A stretch of 64,000 nt of DNA from Collimonas arenae. Its GTDB lineage: Bacteria; Pseudomonadota; Gammaproteobacteria; Burkholderiales; Burkholderiaceae_D. Shown here one piece after another: positions 9,065-19,642 of this stretch. The notes beneath the pieces are model-generated. The model did not search any database and had not been told where the DNA came from. It was given only the letters and a program-made list of their open reading frames with translations. The DNA lies in contig NZ_CP009962.1 in NCBI RefSeq assembly GCF_000786695.1, positions 2,108,001 through 2,172,000 of the forward strand. Direction: 5' to 3'. Each line of letters starts with the position of its first letter. The stretch's first letter is position 1. The position numbers and the translations under genes were made by a program.

Positions 9065-10210
9065 ATGTCAGACAATCAAACAAAGCGTCCGCCGCAGGTA
9101 ATCAAATTCCATGGCCCCAGCGTGGTGCTGAAAGGCCGTGGGGCGACCAATAATATGCAGGGTCGTTATGAAATGGACCAGCGCGAGGATTTCGACGATG
9201 GTTGGGGCGCTGCTGAGGATGAGCTGTCTGAGGCGCCTCTTGTGCGGACGATAGTGACCGAGGAGCAGGCAAAAAGTATCCTGAGCCGTAATGTATCGCC
9301 GGATCTGCCGTTCAGCGTTTCCCTGAATCCGTATCGCGGTTGCGAACACGGTTGCATATATTGCTTTGCGCGGCCAACGCATAGTTATCTGGGGTTGTCG
9401 CCGGGGCTGGATTTCGAGAGCCGGATCTTTGCCAAGGTAAATGCGCCGCAAATTCTGGTGCGCGAGCTGGCCAGGCCGTCTTATGTGCCGTCGTCGATCG
9501 CTATCGGCGTCGCTACCGATGCTTATCAGCCATGCGAACGCGAGCTTGGGCTGACACGTCGCATCCTGCAGGTATTGCACGACTGCGAGCACCCGCTTGC
9601 GATGATTACCAAGTCGTCGCTGATCGAGCGCGATATTGATTTGCTGGCGGCGATGGCGGCCAAGAAGCAAGCGGTGGCTGCGGTCACTATTACCACGCTT
9701 GATCCGGCCATTGCGCGTACGCTGGAGCCGCGTGCTGCTGCGCCGGCGCGCCGCTTGCGGACCATTCGCGCTTTGGCAGATGCAGGCATCCCGGTCAGCG
9801 TCAGCATTGCGCCGATAATTCCTTTTATTAATGAGCCGGATCTGGAGCGGATCATCGAGGCGGCGGCGGATGCCGGCGCGGTGCGCGCCAATTATATCGT
9901 GTTGCGCTTGCCGTGGGAGGTGAATCCGTTGTTCCAGCAATGGCTGGAAGCGCATTTTCCGGATCGTGCGAAACGGGTCATGAACCATATCCGGGAGATG
10001 CGCGGCGGCGCGGATTACGATTCGGATTTCGGTACGCGCATGCGCGGCGAGGGTATCTGGGCGGATTTCTTACGGCAACGTTATGAGAAAGCCGTGGCGC
10101 GCTTCGGGTTGGTCCAGCGGGGATCGTTTTCGACGCTGGATGCCTCGCAATTCAAGCGTCCGCAACCGCCTTCAGTGCAGAAACCGAAGCTGCAGATGGA
10201 TTTGTTTTAA
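9065..10210 (+). CDS. PA0069-family radical SAM protein (spore-photoproduct-lyase-like)
   Basis: A 381-residue protein. The RGCEHGCIYCFARP motif supplies Cys93, Cys97 and Cys100; this CxxxCxxC triad binds the 4Fe-4S cluster that cleaves S-adenosylmethionine. Downstream segments (TKSSLIERDIDLLA, then SVSIAPIIPFINEPDLERIIEAAADAGA) follow the Rv2578c/PA0069 group, related to SplB. Radical SAM lyases of this branch act on nucleic acids or remain uncharacterised. The upstream LexA box links it to DNA damage; the P. aeruginosa relative is, to my knowledge, also LexA-regulated. The start is GTG at 9062 or ATG at 9065; ATG is chosen. The substrate is unknown. Confidence 0.88.
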   Translation: MSDNQTKRPPQVIKFHGPSVVLKGRGATNNMQGRYEMDQREDFDDGWGAAEDELSEAPLVRTIVTEEQAKSILSRNVSPDLPFSVSLNPYRGCEHGCIYCFARPTHSYLGLSPGLDFESRIFAKVNAPQILVRELARPSYVPSSIAIGVATDAYQPCERELGLTRRILQVLHDCEHPLAMITKSSLIERDIDLLAAMAAKKQAVAAVTITTLDPAIARTLEPRAAAPARRLRTIRALADAGIPVSVSIAPIIPFINEPDLERIIEAAADAGAVRANYIVLRLPWEVNPLFQQWLEAHFPDRAKRVMNHIREMRGGADYDSDFGTRMRGEGIWADFLRQRYEKAVARFGLVQRGSFSTLDASQFKRPQPPSVQKPKLQMDLF

Positions 10211-10239
10211 TGATCTCTTTAATACGGAGGTAGGGTGAT

Positions 10240-10830
10240 ATGGTGTCGGCGACAGCGGTTGGATACGAAAATGCTCGGAGAAATCGAATGGTGGATTATC
10301 GGGTTGAGTTGGCGTCGGCAAGCGATGTCGAGTCATTGGCTGAGGTGGAGCAGGCGGCAGCGACGCTGTTTCCTGAGCGGCTGCTGCCATTGCATTTGCG
10401 CGGCGAAACGATAGCGCGCGAAAAATTGCTGGCTGCGCAAGCGGCAGGCATGCTGTGGGTGGCAAAAGATGGGGCGCACACGGTGCTCGGGTTTGCCTGC
10501 GTCGCCATGCATGGCGCTGTCGCCAGCCTGTCGGAGCTCGATGTCTTGCCTGCCTATGGTGGCCAGGGTATCGGTAGCGCTTTGCTTGCGTCAATCATCG
10601 CGTGGGGAAAATCGCGCGGGATTCCGACCTTGTACCTGACGACGTTTCAAGAGTTTGCGCCAAGTCAGGCGTTATATCGCAAGTTCGGGTTTGTCACGCT
10701 GGGCGCGGTGCCGGATTTTCTGGCTGCCGCACTGAGGCAGGAAGTGGCGGCAGGGCTAGCGGACCGGATCGCCATGCGGCTGACTTTTTGCTGCAACAAA
10801 AGAGGGAAGCCGTGCCAGTTGCGTGACTGA
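10240..10830 (+). CDS. GNAT-family N-acetyltransferase
   Basis: A 196-residue protein. The acetyl-CoA binding signature is seen as LSELDVLPAYGGQGIGSALL (motif A, Q/RxxGxG/A), followed by the ALYRKFGFVTLG motif B. The first ATG at 10240 has a GGAGGT site 8-10 bases upstream; a second ATG at 10288 with GGAGA gives a more typical N-terminus, and either may be used. The substrate (amine of a metabolite, peptide or protein) cannot be told from the sequence. Confidence 0.85.
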   Translation: MVSATAVGYENARRNRMVDYRVELASASDVESLAEVEQAAATLFPERLLPLHLRGETIAREKLLAAQAAGMLWVAKDGAHTVLGFACVAMHGAVASLSELDVLPAYGGQGIGSALLASIIAWGKSRGIPTLYLTTFQEFAPSQALYRKFGFVTLGAVPDFLAAALRQEVAAGLADRIAMRLTFCCNKRGKPCQLRD

Positions 10831-10901
10831 GTTTGTTTGCAGCCTGTTTGTTGTTGAGCGGGAGGTGATTTGCAGGCGGCAGAGCGGTCGTCTCGGGATG
10901 T

Positions 10902-11546
10902 TTAAGACTGGCCCTTCAACAATACCAGCAATGCCCCGGAACCGCCTTCGGCGGCAGTAGCCTGGCAGAAGGCGAGCACTTCGTCCTTTTGCACCAGCCA
11001 GTTGCGCACCTTGGATTTCAGCACCGGTTCTTTATTGACTGAGCCCAAGCCCTTGCCGTGAATGATGCGCACGCAGCGCCAGCCGCGCTTGGCAGCCAGA
11101 CGCAGGAATTCGGCCAGGGCTTCGCGTGCTTCTTCGCGCCGCAGGCCGTGCAAGTCGAGCTGCTGCTGGATCGTCCAGTGACCGCGTCGCAACTTGCGCA
11201 TGACGTCAGGGCCGATGCCGCTGCGGGAAAAACTGAGCGTTTCGTCGGTGTCGAGCAGGGTTTCGATGTTGAAATCGTCCGACAGCGATTCCTCCAGCGC
11301 GGCTTGTTCGTCGACCATGTGCTGGCGCGCAATCGGCAACGGGCGCGGAGTGTCCGGTGTGAATTTGGGTGGTACGGCGAGTGGTTTGACGTTGCCGATG
11401 CTGCTGCGGAATATGTCGGCGTCGCGCCGTGCTTCCTGTTCGCGGCGTTTCGTTTCAGCCGCGGCGGCCTGACGTGCTTCGTCCTGCGCCTTGATTTCCT
11501 TGCGCAGCGATTTGAGAGCGCTGAAGTCTTTGATCGGGCCGGCCAT
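10902..11546 (-). CDS. Smr-domain protein (MutS2-type small nuclease domain)
   Basis: A 214-residue protein. The N-terminal half is charged and probably disordered (LRKEIKAQDEARQAAAAET). The C-terminal Smr domain has the LDLHGLRREEAREAL motif and VRIIHGKGLGS, both hallmark sequences; Smr domains bind and nick branched DNA or cleave RNA. It lies 91 bases downstream of trxB on the same strand. The trxB-smr pairing is, as far as I recall, common in this group of bacteria. No damage operator is visible here. Confidence 0.9.
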   Translation of the reverse strand: MAGPIKDFSALKSLRKEIKAQDEARQAAAAETKRREQEARRDADIFRSSIGNVKPLAVPPKFTPDTPRPLPIARQHMVDEQAALEESLSDDFNIETLLDTDETLSFSRSGIGPDVMRKLRRGHWTIQQQLDLHGLRREEAREALAEFLRLAAKRGWRCVRIIHGKGLGSVNKEPVLKSKVRNWLVQKDEVLAFCQATAAEGGSGALLVLLKGQS

Positions 11547-11589
11547 GATGGATACGTCTGTTAGTAGTGGTAGGCGGCTGGGCTGCCAG

Positions 11590-11628
11590 CCGATGATCGC
11601 GATGGCATGCAGCTGTCGCGATCATCGG
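11590..11628 (-). terminator. Long hairpin between trxB and smr
   Basis: The 13-base arms CCGATGATCGCGA (11590-11602) and TCGCGATCATCGG (11616-11628) are perfect inverted copies with a 13-base loop. It starts 10 bases after the trxB stop codon. There is no T tract on the transcribed strand, so it may be a processing or 3'-stabilising element or a weak attenuator, not a classical terminator. Confidence 0.6.
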
Positions 11629-11637
11629 AGTAGAGCC

Positions 11638-12970
<1,333 letters not shown>

Positions 12971-15313
12971 ATGACTAGAACAAGCCAAGCCTATACCCGC
13001 AATACCAAACAGCAAGAGAAGCAGCCCTTGCCGAGCCGTCTGGTTCGGCTCTTGTATGAGGCGCGCTGGATCATCTATGCGGTCATTACCTGCTATCTGA
13101 TCATCATTCTTGCCAGTTACTCCAAATCCGACCGCGGCTGGTCGAGCTCTGGCTCGGGGCCGGTCCTGCACAACTGGGGCGGCCATGTCGGCGCCTACAT
13201 GGCGGATTTGCTGCTATTCGTCTTCGGGGCATCCGCATGGTGGTGGTGCGCGCTGTTGCTGCGCACTTTGTGGCAAGGCTACCGCCGTATTTCGCATCGT
13301 TTTCTGGTGGCAAAAGACGCCGAGCCGGAACATCACCAGGAAGGCCTGATCCGGGGCGTGGGTTTTGTCCTGATTCTGATTGGCAGCATGGGCATCGAAT
13401 ACACCCGCATGTACTCGATGCACATGCAGTTGCCGCGTGCGCCGGGTGGGGTATTGGGGCAACTGATCGGCAGTGGCGCGCAAAATGCGCTTGGCTTTAC
13501 CGGTGGCACTCTGTTCCTGCTGCTGCTGTTTGCTTTGGGCATCAGTCTGTTTTTCCACGTCTCCTGGCTGACCGTGGCGGAGCGTATCGGCGCCGGCATA
13601 GAAAACGGCGTGCTGTGGCTGAAGAATTTCTATATAGCCCGCCAGGATCGCAAGGTCGGGCAGGTTGCTGCCGTCAAGCGCGAAGAGGTGGTGGTGCAAG
13701 AGCGCGCCAAGATTGTGGTGGCGCCGCCAATCCGCATCGAACCGCAAGTCGTCGCCGTGCCGAAATCCGAGCGGGTCCAGAAGGAAAAGCAAACTGCTTT
13801 GTTTGAAGATCTACCCGACACCAATCTGCCGCCTTTGTCGCTGCTGGATGAAGCGCCGCCGGCGCAGCAGACCGTGAGCGTCGAGACGCTGGAGTTCACC
13901 AGTCGTCTGATCGAGAAAAAACTGTCCGATTTCGGTGTCCAGGTGACGGTGGTTGCGGCGCATCCGGGACCGGTCATTACGCGTTATGAAATCGAACCCG
14001 CGACAGGTGTCAAGGGTAGTCAGATTGTCGGCCTGGCGCGTGACTTGGCGCGTTCGTTGTCGCTGACGTCGATCCGCGTGGTGGAAGTGATCCCCGGCAA
14101 AATGTACATGGGCCTGGAGCTGCCGAATCCCAAGCGGCAGATCGTGCGCCTGACGGAAATCCTCAGTTCGAAGGTCTACAACGACGGTGTTTCCAGCCTG
14201 ACTATCGCCCTCGGTAAAGATATCGCCGGTCATCCGGTGGTGGCGGACCTGGCCAAGATGCCGCACTTGCTGGTGGCGGGTACGACCGGCTCCGGTAAAT
14301 CGGTGGGGATCAACGCCACCATCCTGTCCTTGCTCTACAAATCCGATCCGAACCAGGTGCGGCTGATCCTGATCGATCCGAAAATGCTGGAACTGTCGAT
14401 CTACGAAGGCATCCCGCATCTGCTGGCGCCGGTGGTGACCGACATGCGCCAGGCCGGCCATGCGCTCAACTGGGCGGTCAACGAAATGGAGCGGCGCTAC
14501 AAGCTGATGTCGAAGCTGGGCGTGCGTAACCTGGCGGGTTACAACCAGAAGATCATCGATGCGGACAAGCGTGAAGAGAAAATCCCGAATCCGTTCAGCC
14601 TGACGCCGGACGAGCCGGAACCGCTGGAGAAGCTGCCGACTATCGTCATCATCATCGACGAGCTGGCTGACCTCATGATGGTGGTTGGCAAGAAGGTGGA
14701 AGAGCTGATTGCGCGGATTGCGCAGAAAGCGCGTGCGGCCGGCATCCACTTGATTCTGGCTACACAGCGCCCATCTGTAGATGTGATCACCGGTTTGATC
14801 AAAGCTAACGTGCCGACCCGGATTGCGTTCCAGGTCAGCAGCAAGATCGACTCGCGCACGATTCTCGACCAGATGGGGGCGGAAGCGCTGCTGGGTATGG
14901 GCGACATGCTGTATATGCCGCCCGGCACCGGGCTGCCGATTCGCGTGCACGGAGCGTTTGTCTCGGATGAAGAAGTGCACCGGGTGGTCGATTACCTGAA
15001 GGAACAAGGCGAGCCGAATTATGTCGAAGGCATATTGGAAGGCGGCGTGCTGGAAGATGGCGTCGACGGCGCTATCGGCGGCGGTGCAGCCAGCGGCGGC
15101 ACCGAGGGCGATGAATTATACGACCAGGCAGTTGCCGTAGTTCTCAAGAACCGGCGTGCTTCGATTTCCTTGGTGCAGCGCCACCTGCGCATCGGCTACA
15201 ACCGTGCGGCGCGCTTGCTGGAGCAAATGGAAACAAGCGGACTGGTCTCAACCATGCAATCCAATGGCAACCGGGAAATCCTGGTGCCTGCGGGGAACAG
15301 CAACACGGAGTAA
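12971..15313 (+). CDS. ftsK: DNA translocase FtsK
   Basis: A 780-residue membrane protein. Residues 25-200 contain four membrane segments; a linker follows to about 290; then the motor. Walker A GTTGSGKS is near residue 437 and Walker [14 protein letters not shown] near 560. The C-terminal winged-helix gamma domain (from [20 protein letters not shown], about 718-778) reads KOPS sequences and activates XerCD at dif. The linker is short compared with E. coli FtsK (1329 residues), as is usual outside enterobacteria. TTG at 12959 is an alternative start, but ATG at 12971 fits better. It is followed 2 bases later by lolA. Confidence 0.96.
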   Translation: MTRTSQAYTRNTKQQEKQPLPSRLVRLLYEARWIIYAVITCYLIIILASYSKSDRGWSSSGSGPVLHNWGGHVGAYMADLLLFVFGASAWWWCALLLRTLWQGYRRISHRFLVAKDAEPEHHQEGLIRGVGFVLILIGSMGIEYTRMYSMHMQLPRAPGGVLGQLIGSGAQNALGFTGGTLFLLLLFALGISLFFHVSWLTVAERIGAGIENGVLWLKNFYIARQDRKVGQVAAVKREEVVVQERAKIVVAPPIRIEPQVVAVPKSERVQKEKQTALFEDLPDTNLPPLSLLDEAPPAQQTVSVETLEFTSRLIEKKLSDFGVQVTVVAAHPGPVITRYEIEPATGVKGSQIVGLARDLARSLSLTSIRVVEVIPGKMYMGLELPNPKRQIVRLTEILSSKVYNDGVSSLTIALGKDIAGHPVVADLAKMPHLLVAGTTGSGKSVGINATILSLLYKSDPNQVRLILIDPKMLELSIYEGIPHLLAPVVTDMRQAGHALNWAVNEMERRYKLMSKLGVRNLAGYNQKIIDADKREEKIPNPFSLTPDEPEPLEKLPTIVIIIDELADLMMVVGKKVEELIARIAQKARAAGIHLILATQRPSVDVITGLIKANVPTRIAFQVSSKIDSRTILDQMGAEALLGMGDMLYMPPGTGLPIRVHGAFVSDEEVHRVVDYLKEQGEPNYVEGILEGGVLEDGVDGAIGGGAASGGTEGDELYDQAVAVVLKNRRASISLVQRHLRIGYNRAARLLEQMETSGLVSTMQSNGNREILVPAGNSNTE

Positions 15314-15315
15314 AT

Positions 15316-16014
15316 ATGCAAAAGAAAATTACCGCCAGCCTCATCGGCGCCAAGAAAAACAATTTGTTCGCCAAATTCAAATCGGGTCGCCTCATTGTCG
15401 GCCTGTCGTTAAGCATGGCGCTGTTGCCCTCGCTGGCCAATGCCAGCGCGCTGGAGCAGTTCAAATCCTTCGTCAGCAGCACGCACTCGGCCAAGGGAGA
15501 ATTCTTCCAGCAACTGGTGAAAATTGACGCCGGCACCAAGACGCCGAAAGTCTCAAGCACATCGAGCGGTGTGTTTGTCTTCGCGCGGCCGGGCAAGTTT
15601 ATCTGGACCTATCAAAAGCCATATGAACAGGTACTGCAGGCCGATGGGGACAAGTTGTTCATCTACGATAAAGACTTGAATCAAGTGACCACCAAGAGCC
15701 TGGGCAATGCGCTCGGTTCCTCACCGGCGGCCATTCTGTTCGGCAGCAACGACCTGGAAAAGAATTTCGTCTTGAAAGAAGGCCAGGCCAAGGATGGCAT
15801 GGAGTGGCTGGAAGCGACGCCGAAAGCCAAGGATACGACGTTCGACCATATCGGCATCGGCTTGCGCGACGGCCTGCCGCAGGCGATGGAGTTGCGCGAT
15901 TCGTTTGGTCAGGTGTCGCTGCTGACCTTCAAGAATTTCGTCAAGAATCCACCGCTGTCGGCTGAGCAGTTCAAGTTTGTCGTGCCCAAGGGCGCAGACG
16001 TATTGAATCAATAA
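15316..16014 (+). CDS. lolA: Outer-membrane lipoprotein carrier protein LolA
   Basis: A 232-residue periplasmic chaperone that ferries lipoproteins from LolCDE to LolB. It has an extended N-terminus, a hydrophobic signal segment at about 26-42 ending in LANAS, and LolA family strands ([48 protein letters not shown]). The ATG is 2 bases after the ftsK stop with GGAG in the ftsK tail, so the two genes are probably co-transcribed and translationally coupled. The N-terminus is about 20 residues longer than usual; an internal start is possible. Confidence 0.93.
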   Translation: MQKKITASLIGAKKNNLFAKFKSGRLIVGLSLSMALLPSLANASALEQFKSFVSSTHSAKGEFFQQLVKIDAGTKTPKVSSTSSGVFVFARPGKFIWTYQKPYEQVLQADGDKLFIYDKDLNQVTTKSLGNALGSSPAAILFGSNDLEKNFVLKEGQAKDGMEWLEATPKAKDTTFDHIGIGLRDGLPQAMELRDSFGQVSLLTFKNFVKNPPLSAEQFKFVVPKGADVLNQ

Positions 16015-16060
16015 GCCTGCGGGATGTCGCTTTGGAGCCTGGCGTTAGGCTCTCTAAGAG

Positions 16061-16233
16061 GCTGTCGCAAACACAAATGGCCAGGTGCTCCGACGAAGAC
16101 AGTACGAGTAGTACGGCAAGGAGGGTGTAGCGGGGGTTTCAGACGACATTGTCGTCTGCCTGCGGAACGCCCCGGGCTTGCAAGCCCGGGCGCGCCCTGT
16201 AAGGGCAACAACGCCAGGTGTGTTTGCAACAGC
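16061..16233. repeat. Palindromic intergenic element, copy 1
   Basis: A 173-base element between the convergent lolA and fdxA genes. The ends are inverted repeats: GCTGTCGCAAACACA (16061-16075) and TGTGTTTGCAACAGC (16219-16233), matching at 14 of 15 positions. Inside are module A (GACGAAGACAGTACGA, 16092-16107), module B (GGGTGTAGCGGGG then the hairpin CAGACGAC/GTCGTCTG, 16140-16158), a perfect 20-base palindrome at 16171-16190 (CCCGGGCTTG and its complement), and module C (GCCCT-GTA-AGGGC, 16194-16206). A related element lies at 37107-37289 with module order B-C-A. It could act as a two-way terminator. Confidence 0.75.
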
Positions 16234-16235
16234 TT

Positions 16236-16568
16236 CTAAGCCAGTTTCAGGAATTCCAGTTTGTTGGCGACTTTGCTCCAGCTTTCGTGGTCGGGCAAGG
16301 GCGCTTGCGAACGGGTGATTGGCTTCCAGTCGGGATGCACGGCCAGGCGGGCGTTGATATCGATGAAATGACGTTGTTCCTCGGGCAGGTCGATTTCATT
16401 GTAGATCGCGCCGACCGGACATTCCGGCACGCACATCGAGCAGTCGATGCAGTTGTCCGGAACGATGACCAGGAAATTCGGTCCTTGCCGGAAGCAATCC
16501 ATAGGACAGACTTCGACGCAGTCGGTGTATTTGCACTGGATGCAGGAATCGGTGACGACAAAGGGCAT
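16236..16568 (-). CDS. fdxA: 7Fe-8S-type ferredoxin FdxA
   Basis: A 110-residue ferredoxin. The cluster-binding region is [14 protein letters not shown] (residues 9-22), followed by [12 protein letters not shown] (about 40-51), the arrangement of FdxA proteins with one 3Fe-4S and one 4Fe-4S cluster. The long Trp/His tail ([17 protein letters not shown]) is typical of the proteobacterial form. I chose the ATG at 16568 (MPFVV), the canonical start; the frame is open further upstream. It carries low-potential electrons to unknown acceptors. The lolA-fdxA convergence is separated only by the palindromic element. Confidence 0.95.
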   Translation of the reverse strand: MPFVVTDSCIQCKYTDCVEVCPMDCFRQGPNFLVIVPDNCIDCSMCVPECPVGAIYNEIDLPEEQRHFIDINARLAVHPDWKPITRSQAPLPDHESWSKVANKLEFLKLA

Positions 16569-16761
16569 GGCGGGCTGGGCCGGGTTAGGCCGTATCAGGT
16601 TTTCAGGGCTGCTTCGGGCTGGCCTCAAACGTAACGCAGGCGCTGGCGTCAAAATCGAGTGGGATTCTCTCACAATTGGGATAAATGCGGGATTAATACG
16701 GGATTAATACGTCATCGGATTTCACTTTTCAAACAAAGCACTCTTTTCACAGAATCATCCC

Positions 16762-18066
16762 ATGTCAGACCTTTTCAAAGTAGAGCCCACTCCACCACTG
16801 GCTGAAGCGCTGCGTCCGGCAACCCTGGATGAAGTCATCGGACAAAGCCATTTGCTGGGGGAGGGCAAGCCATTACGGCTGGCGTTCGAATCCGGTAAGC
16901 CGCATTCCATGATCCTGTGGGGGCCGCCTGGGGTTGGCAAGACCACGCTGGCGCGCCTTACTGCGAATGCGTTCGACTGTGAATTTATCCCTCTCTCGGC
17001 GGTGTTTTCCGGCGTCAAAGATATCCGCGCCGCGATGGACCAGGCGCAGCAGTATCTGGCGCAGGGCAAGCATACGATCCTGTTCGTCGATGAAATCCAC
17101 CGGTTCAACAAATCGCAGCAAGACGCCTTGCTACCCTATGCAGAATCCGGGCTGGTGACATTCATTGGCGCAACCACCGAGAATCCTTCGTTTGAAGTCA
17201 ACTCGGCGTTGCTGTCGCGTGCGCAGGTGTATGTGCTGCAAGCCTTGACCGAGGATGAATTGAAGCAGTTGCTGGCGCGCGCCCAGCAGCGGGTGCTGTC
17301 GCACCTGCAGTTTGATGACGCCGCGGTCGATACCCTGATCGGCTATGCCGACGGCGACGCGCGCCGCTTGCTGAACCTGCTCGAGCAGAGTGGCAGCGCA
17401 ATCAAGGCATCCGGCGTGACGCAGGTGACTGCTGCGTTCCTGGAAAACGCGCTGACCTTGAATTCGCGCCGTTTCGACAAGGGTGGGGACAATTTCTACG
17501 ACCAGATTTCAGCCCTGCATAAATCGGTGCGCGGCTCTAGCCCGGACGGCGCGCTGTACTGGTTGTGCCGCATGCTGGATGGCGGCGCCGATCCCAAGTA
17601 TTTGTCGCGCCGGATTATCCGCATGGCCTGGGAAGATATCGGCCTGGCTGATCCGCGTGCGATGCAAATCGCCACCGATGCTGCAGCCACCTTTGAGCGC
17701 CTTGGTTCTCCGGAAGGCGAGCTGGCGCTGGGGCAGGCGGTCATCTACCTGGCGATAGCCGCCAAGAGCAATGCAGGCTACAACGCTTTCAATCAAGCCA
17801 TGGCGTTTGTCAAAAAGGATAAGTCGCGCGAGGTGCCGGTGCATCTGCGCAATGCGCCGACTAAATTGATGAAGGAACTCGGCTACGGCCACGAGTATCG
17901 CTATGCGCACAACGAGCCACATGCTTACGCTGCCGGCGAGACCTATTTGCCGGACGGTATGGATAATCCAGATTGGTATCAGCCCGTACCACGGGGGGTG
18001 GAAGCCAAGATTTCCGAGAAAATGCAATTTCTCAGAAGCCTCGACGACGACGCCAAGAATACATGA
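16762..18066 (+). CDS. rarA: Replication-associated recombination protein A (RarA/MgsA)
   Basis: A 434-residue AAA+ ATPase. Walker A GPPGVGKT is at 54-61, Walker B FVDEIHRF around 108-115, sensor 1 IGATTENPS about 132-140. The C-terminal half (SALHKSVRGSSPDGALYWLCRMLDGG) is the MgsA tetramerisation region. It acts at stalled replication forks with SSB and DnaB. In E. coli the order is ftsK-lolA-rarA-serS; here fdxA is inserted before rarA and about 19 kb separate it from serS. Confidence 0.95.
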   Translation: MSDLFKVEPTPPLAEALRPATLDEVIGQSHLLGEGKPLRLAFESGKPHSMILWGPPGVGKTTLARLTANAFDCEFIPLSAVFSGVKDIRAAMDQAQQYLAQGKHTILFVDEIHRFNKSQQDALLPYAESGLVTFIGATTENPSFEVNSALLSRAQVYVLQALTEDELKQLLARAQQRVLSHLQFDDAAVDTLIGYADGDARRLLNLLEQSGSAIKASGVTQVTAAFLENALTLNSRRFDKGGDNFYDQISALHKSVRGSSPDGALYWLCRMLDGGADPKYLSRRIIRMAWEDIGLADPRAMQIATDAAATFERLGSPEGELALGQAVIYLAIAAKSNAGYNAFNQAMAFVKKDKSREVPVHLRNAPTKLMKELGYGHEYRYAHNEPHAYAAGETYLPDGMDNPDWYQPVPRGVEAKISEKMQFLRSLDDDAKNT

Positions 18067-19141
18067 CTGTCATAGTCTATTCAGGCCTAACATAGGTGCG
18101 ATGGGCGAAATCGGCAAGAGATGTTTAATGGATAAACAAGTGCCTGGTCCGGACCAGTACATCTTAGATCGAGCGAGCGCAATGTCATCAGGCATCGCGA
18201 CCTTGCCAATTCGTTCCAGGCTCCACCTTCCGTAAGTTAATACAAAACATTGTGGCGCCATGCGCCGTCACTTTTGTTCGCCGTCACAGTGACTGCTCCC
18301 CTCGATCATCTGTGCACAGTGCAGGCTTGCACGTCGAACGCGCCATTCCGCATCCGAACCGTAGCGGAGTTTCTCCGGTCGCTACGAATGCGCCATGCAC
18401 CAAACATGTGCACGTTTGCAATCCATCCGGATTAATGTCAAAAAAATTCTTTCCATATGGCGCGCCATTTGAGGCGTCAATATCTGGCAATGGATTGCTG
18501 CGCTGCCATACTTTGTTTGTATTGCTTGAGGAAAAAGGAAAGGCATTTTCTATTCCAATATATTTTTTTGTTCTATCTATATACGATTTTTACGATAAGA
18601 AGAATGCATGGAAAAATCGGCGTTGCTGGCCTCGATATTGCTTCTGTTGATGGAGTGGAATGACTTGACGTATTTCCTGCCAGTAACCGTACCACCTCTC
18701 CATAGACAGCCTTGTCTAGTTGAATGTCCAGCGGATATTGCAAATGCAGGTAACAGTGGCGTTTCCCGTTTGCTGACTTGTTATTAGCAAGGTAAGGAAA
18801 TGTTCAGATAATTAAATGTTTCGAGAAAATTATGTTGTTTTGCCAGTTTTGCATGGTTGACGTGCAGCACAAATTAGCCCTACATTTTGGTCTTGAATTA
18901 AGTAGAGCTAAAATTCAGTACGCGTCTTCAAGCAATGTTTTCGTTTTGCAAAGAGGCGTCGCAGGAGCGCCTGTACTAGAAAAAAGCCAAGCTGTTTTTG
19001 CGTATTTTTTAGCATTATTGATTTTCGGCTTTGCTTTGCCGATGGTTTTTGCAAAGCGCGTATCACGCCTGTATTTCACTCAGGAAGCTGTCAGCCATAT
19101 GCCGGGAAATGCTGCGAAATAGCCACATAGGAGAGCTGCTT
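18067..19141. other. Long intergenic region at the left edge of the accessory block
   Basis: A 1075-base region with no supported gene. Several frames of 60-130 codons exist but lack ribosome binding sites and protein-like patterns. A hairpin CGTAGCG (18360-18366)/CGCTACG (18380-18386) is present. The stretch from about 18530 to 18850 is AT-rich. The last bases (AGGAGA at about 19128) form the Shine-Dalgarno of the sigma factor gene. It may hold remnants of insertion between rarA and serS. Confidence 0.45.
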
Positions 19142-19642
19142 ATGCCCAAGGTTGAGGCTACATCGATACAGTTGTTGTATGTTGAACATCATAACTGGCT
19201 GGTCGGCTGGTTGCGGCGGCGTCTCGGCAATTTCGACCACGCTGCGGATATTGCTCAGGATACTTTTGTGCGGGTGTTGCTGAAACCCGCGATCGATGTG
19301 ATCGAGGAGCCGCGCGCTTACCTGACCGTTATCGCCAAAGGCCTGGTAGCCAATGCGCACCGGCGCGACGCCTTGGAGCGCGCTTATCTTGAGACCCTGG
19401 CGCAGATGCCTGAGGTGTTGGCGCCGTCGCTGGAATACCGGGCGATATTGCTCGAGACCTTGTTTGAAATTGACTCCATGCTGGACAACTTACCCTGCAA
19501 GGCGCGCAGCACCTTTTTGCTGTCGCAGCTGGAAGGCCTGACCTATGCGGAGATTGCCGAGCGCCTCAATATTTCAGTGAGAACTGTCAAGCGTCATATG
19601 GTGTTGGGTTTCGAACAATGCCTGATCTTTTCCCTGCCATGA
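19142..19642 (+). CDS. ECF sigma factor, FecI type
   Basis: A 166-residue sigma factor. Region 2 (residues 10-75) shows FDHAADIAQDTFVRVL, the FecI-like -10 recognition segment, and PRAYLTVIAKGLVANAHRR. Region 4 (110-160) ends with LTYAEIAERLNISVRTVKRHM, the -35 recognition helix-turn-helix. AGGAGA precedes the ATG; an upstream extension is unlikely. It overlaps the next gene (FecR type) by the ATGA junction and probably directs transcription of the TonB receptor gene after a signal from the outer membrane. Confidence 0.93.
   Translation: MPKVEATSIQLLYVEHHNWLVGWLRRRLGNFDHAADIAQDTFVRVLLKPAIDVIEEPRAYLTVIAKGLVANAHRRDALERAYLETLAQMPEVLAPSLEYRAILLETLFEIDSMLDNLPCKARSTFLLSQLEGLTYAEIAERLNISVRTVKRHMVLGFEQCLIFSLP

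Noticed and set aside
13811..15007. A 398-codon antisense frame over ftsK
   Set aside because: The protein is Arg/His/Gln-rich without motifs, and the sense gene is a certain FtsK.
18832..19122. A 96-codon frame with a hydrophobic stretch before the sigma factor gene
   Set aside because: No Shine-Dalgarno, AT-rich non-coding-like composition, and it overlaps the sigma gene region in another frame.
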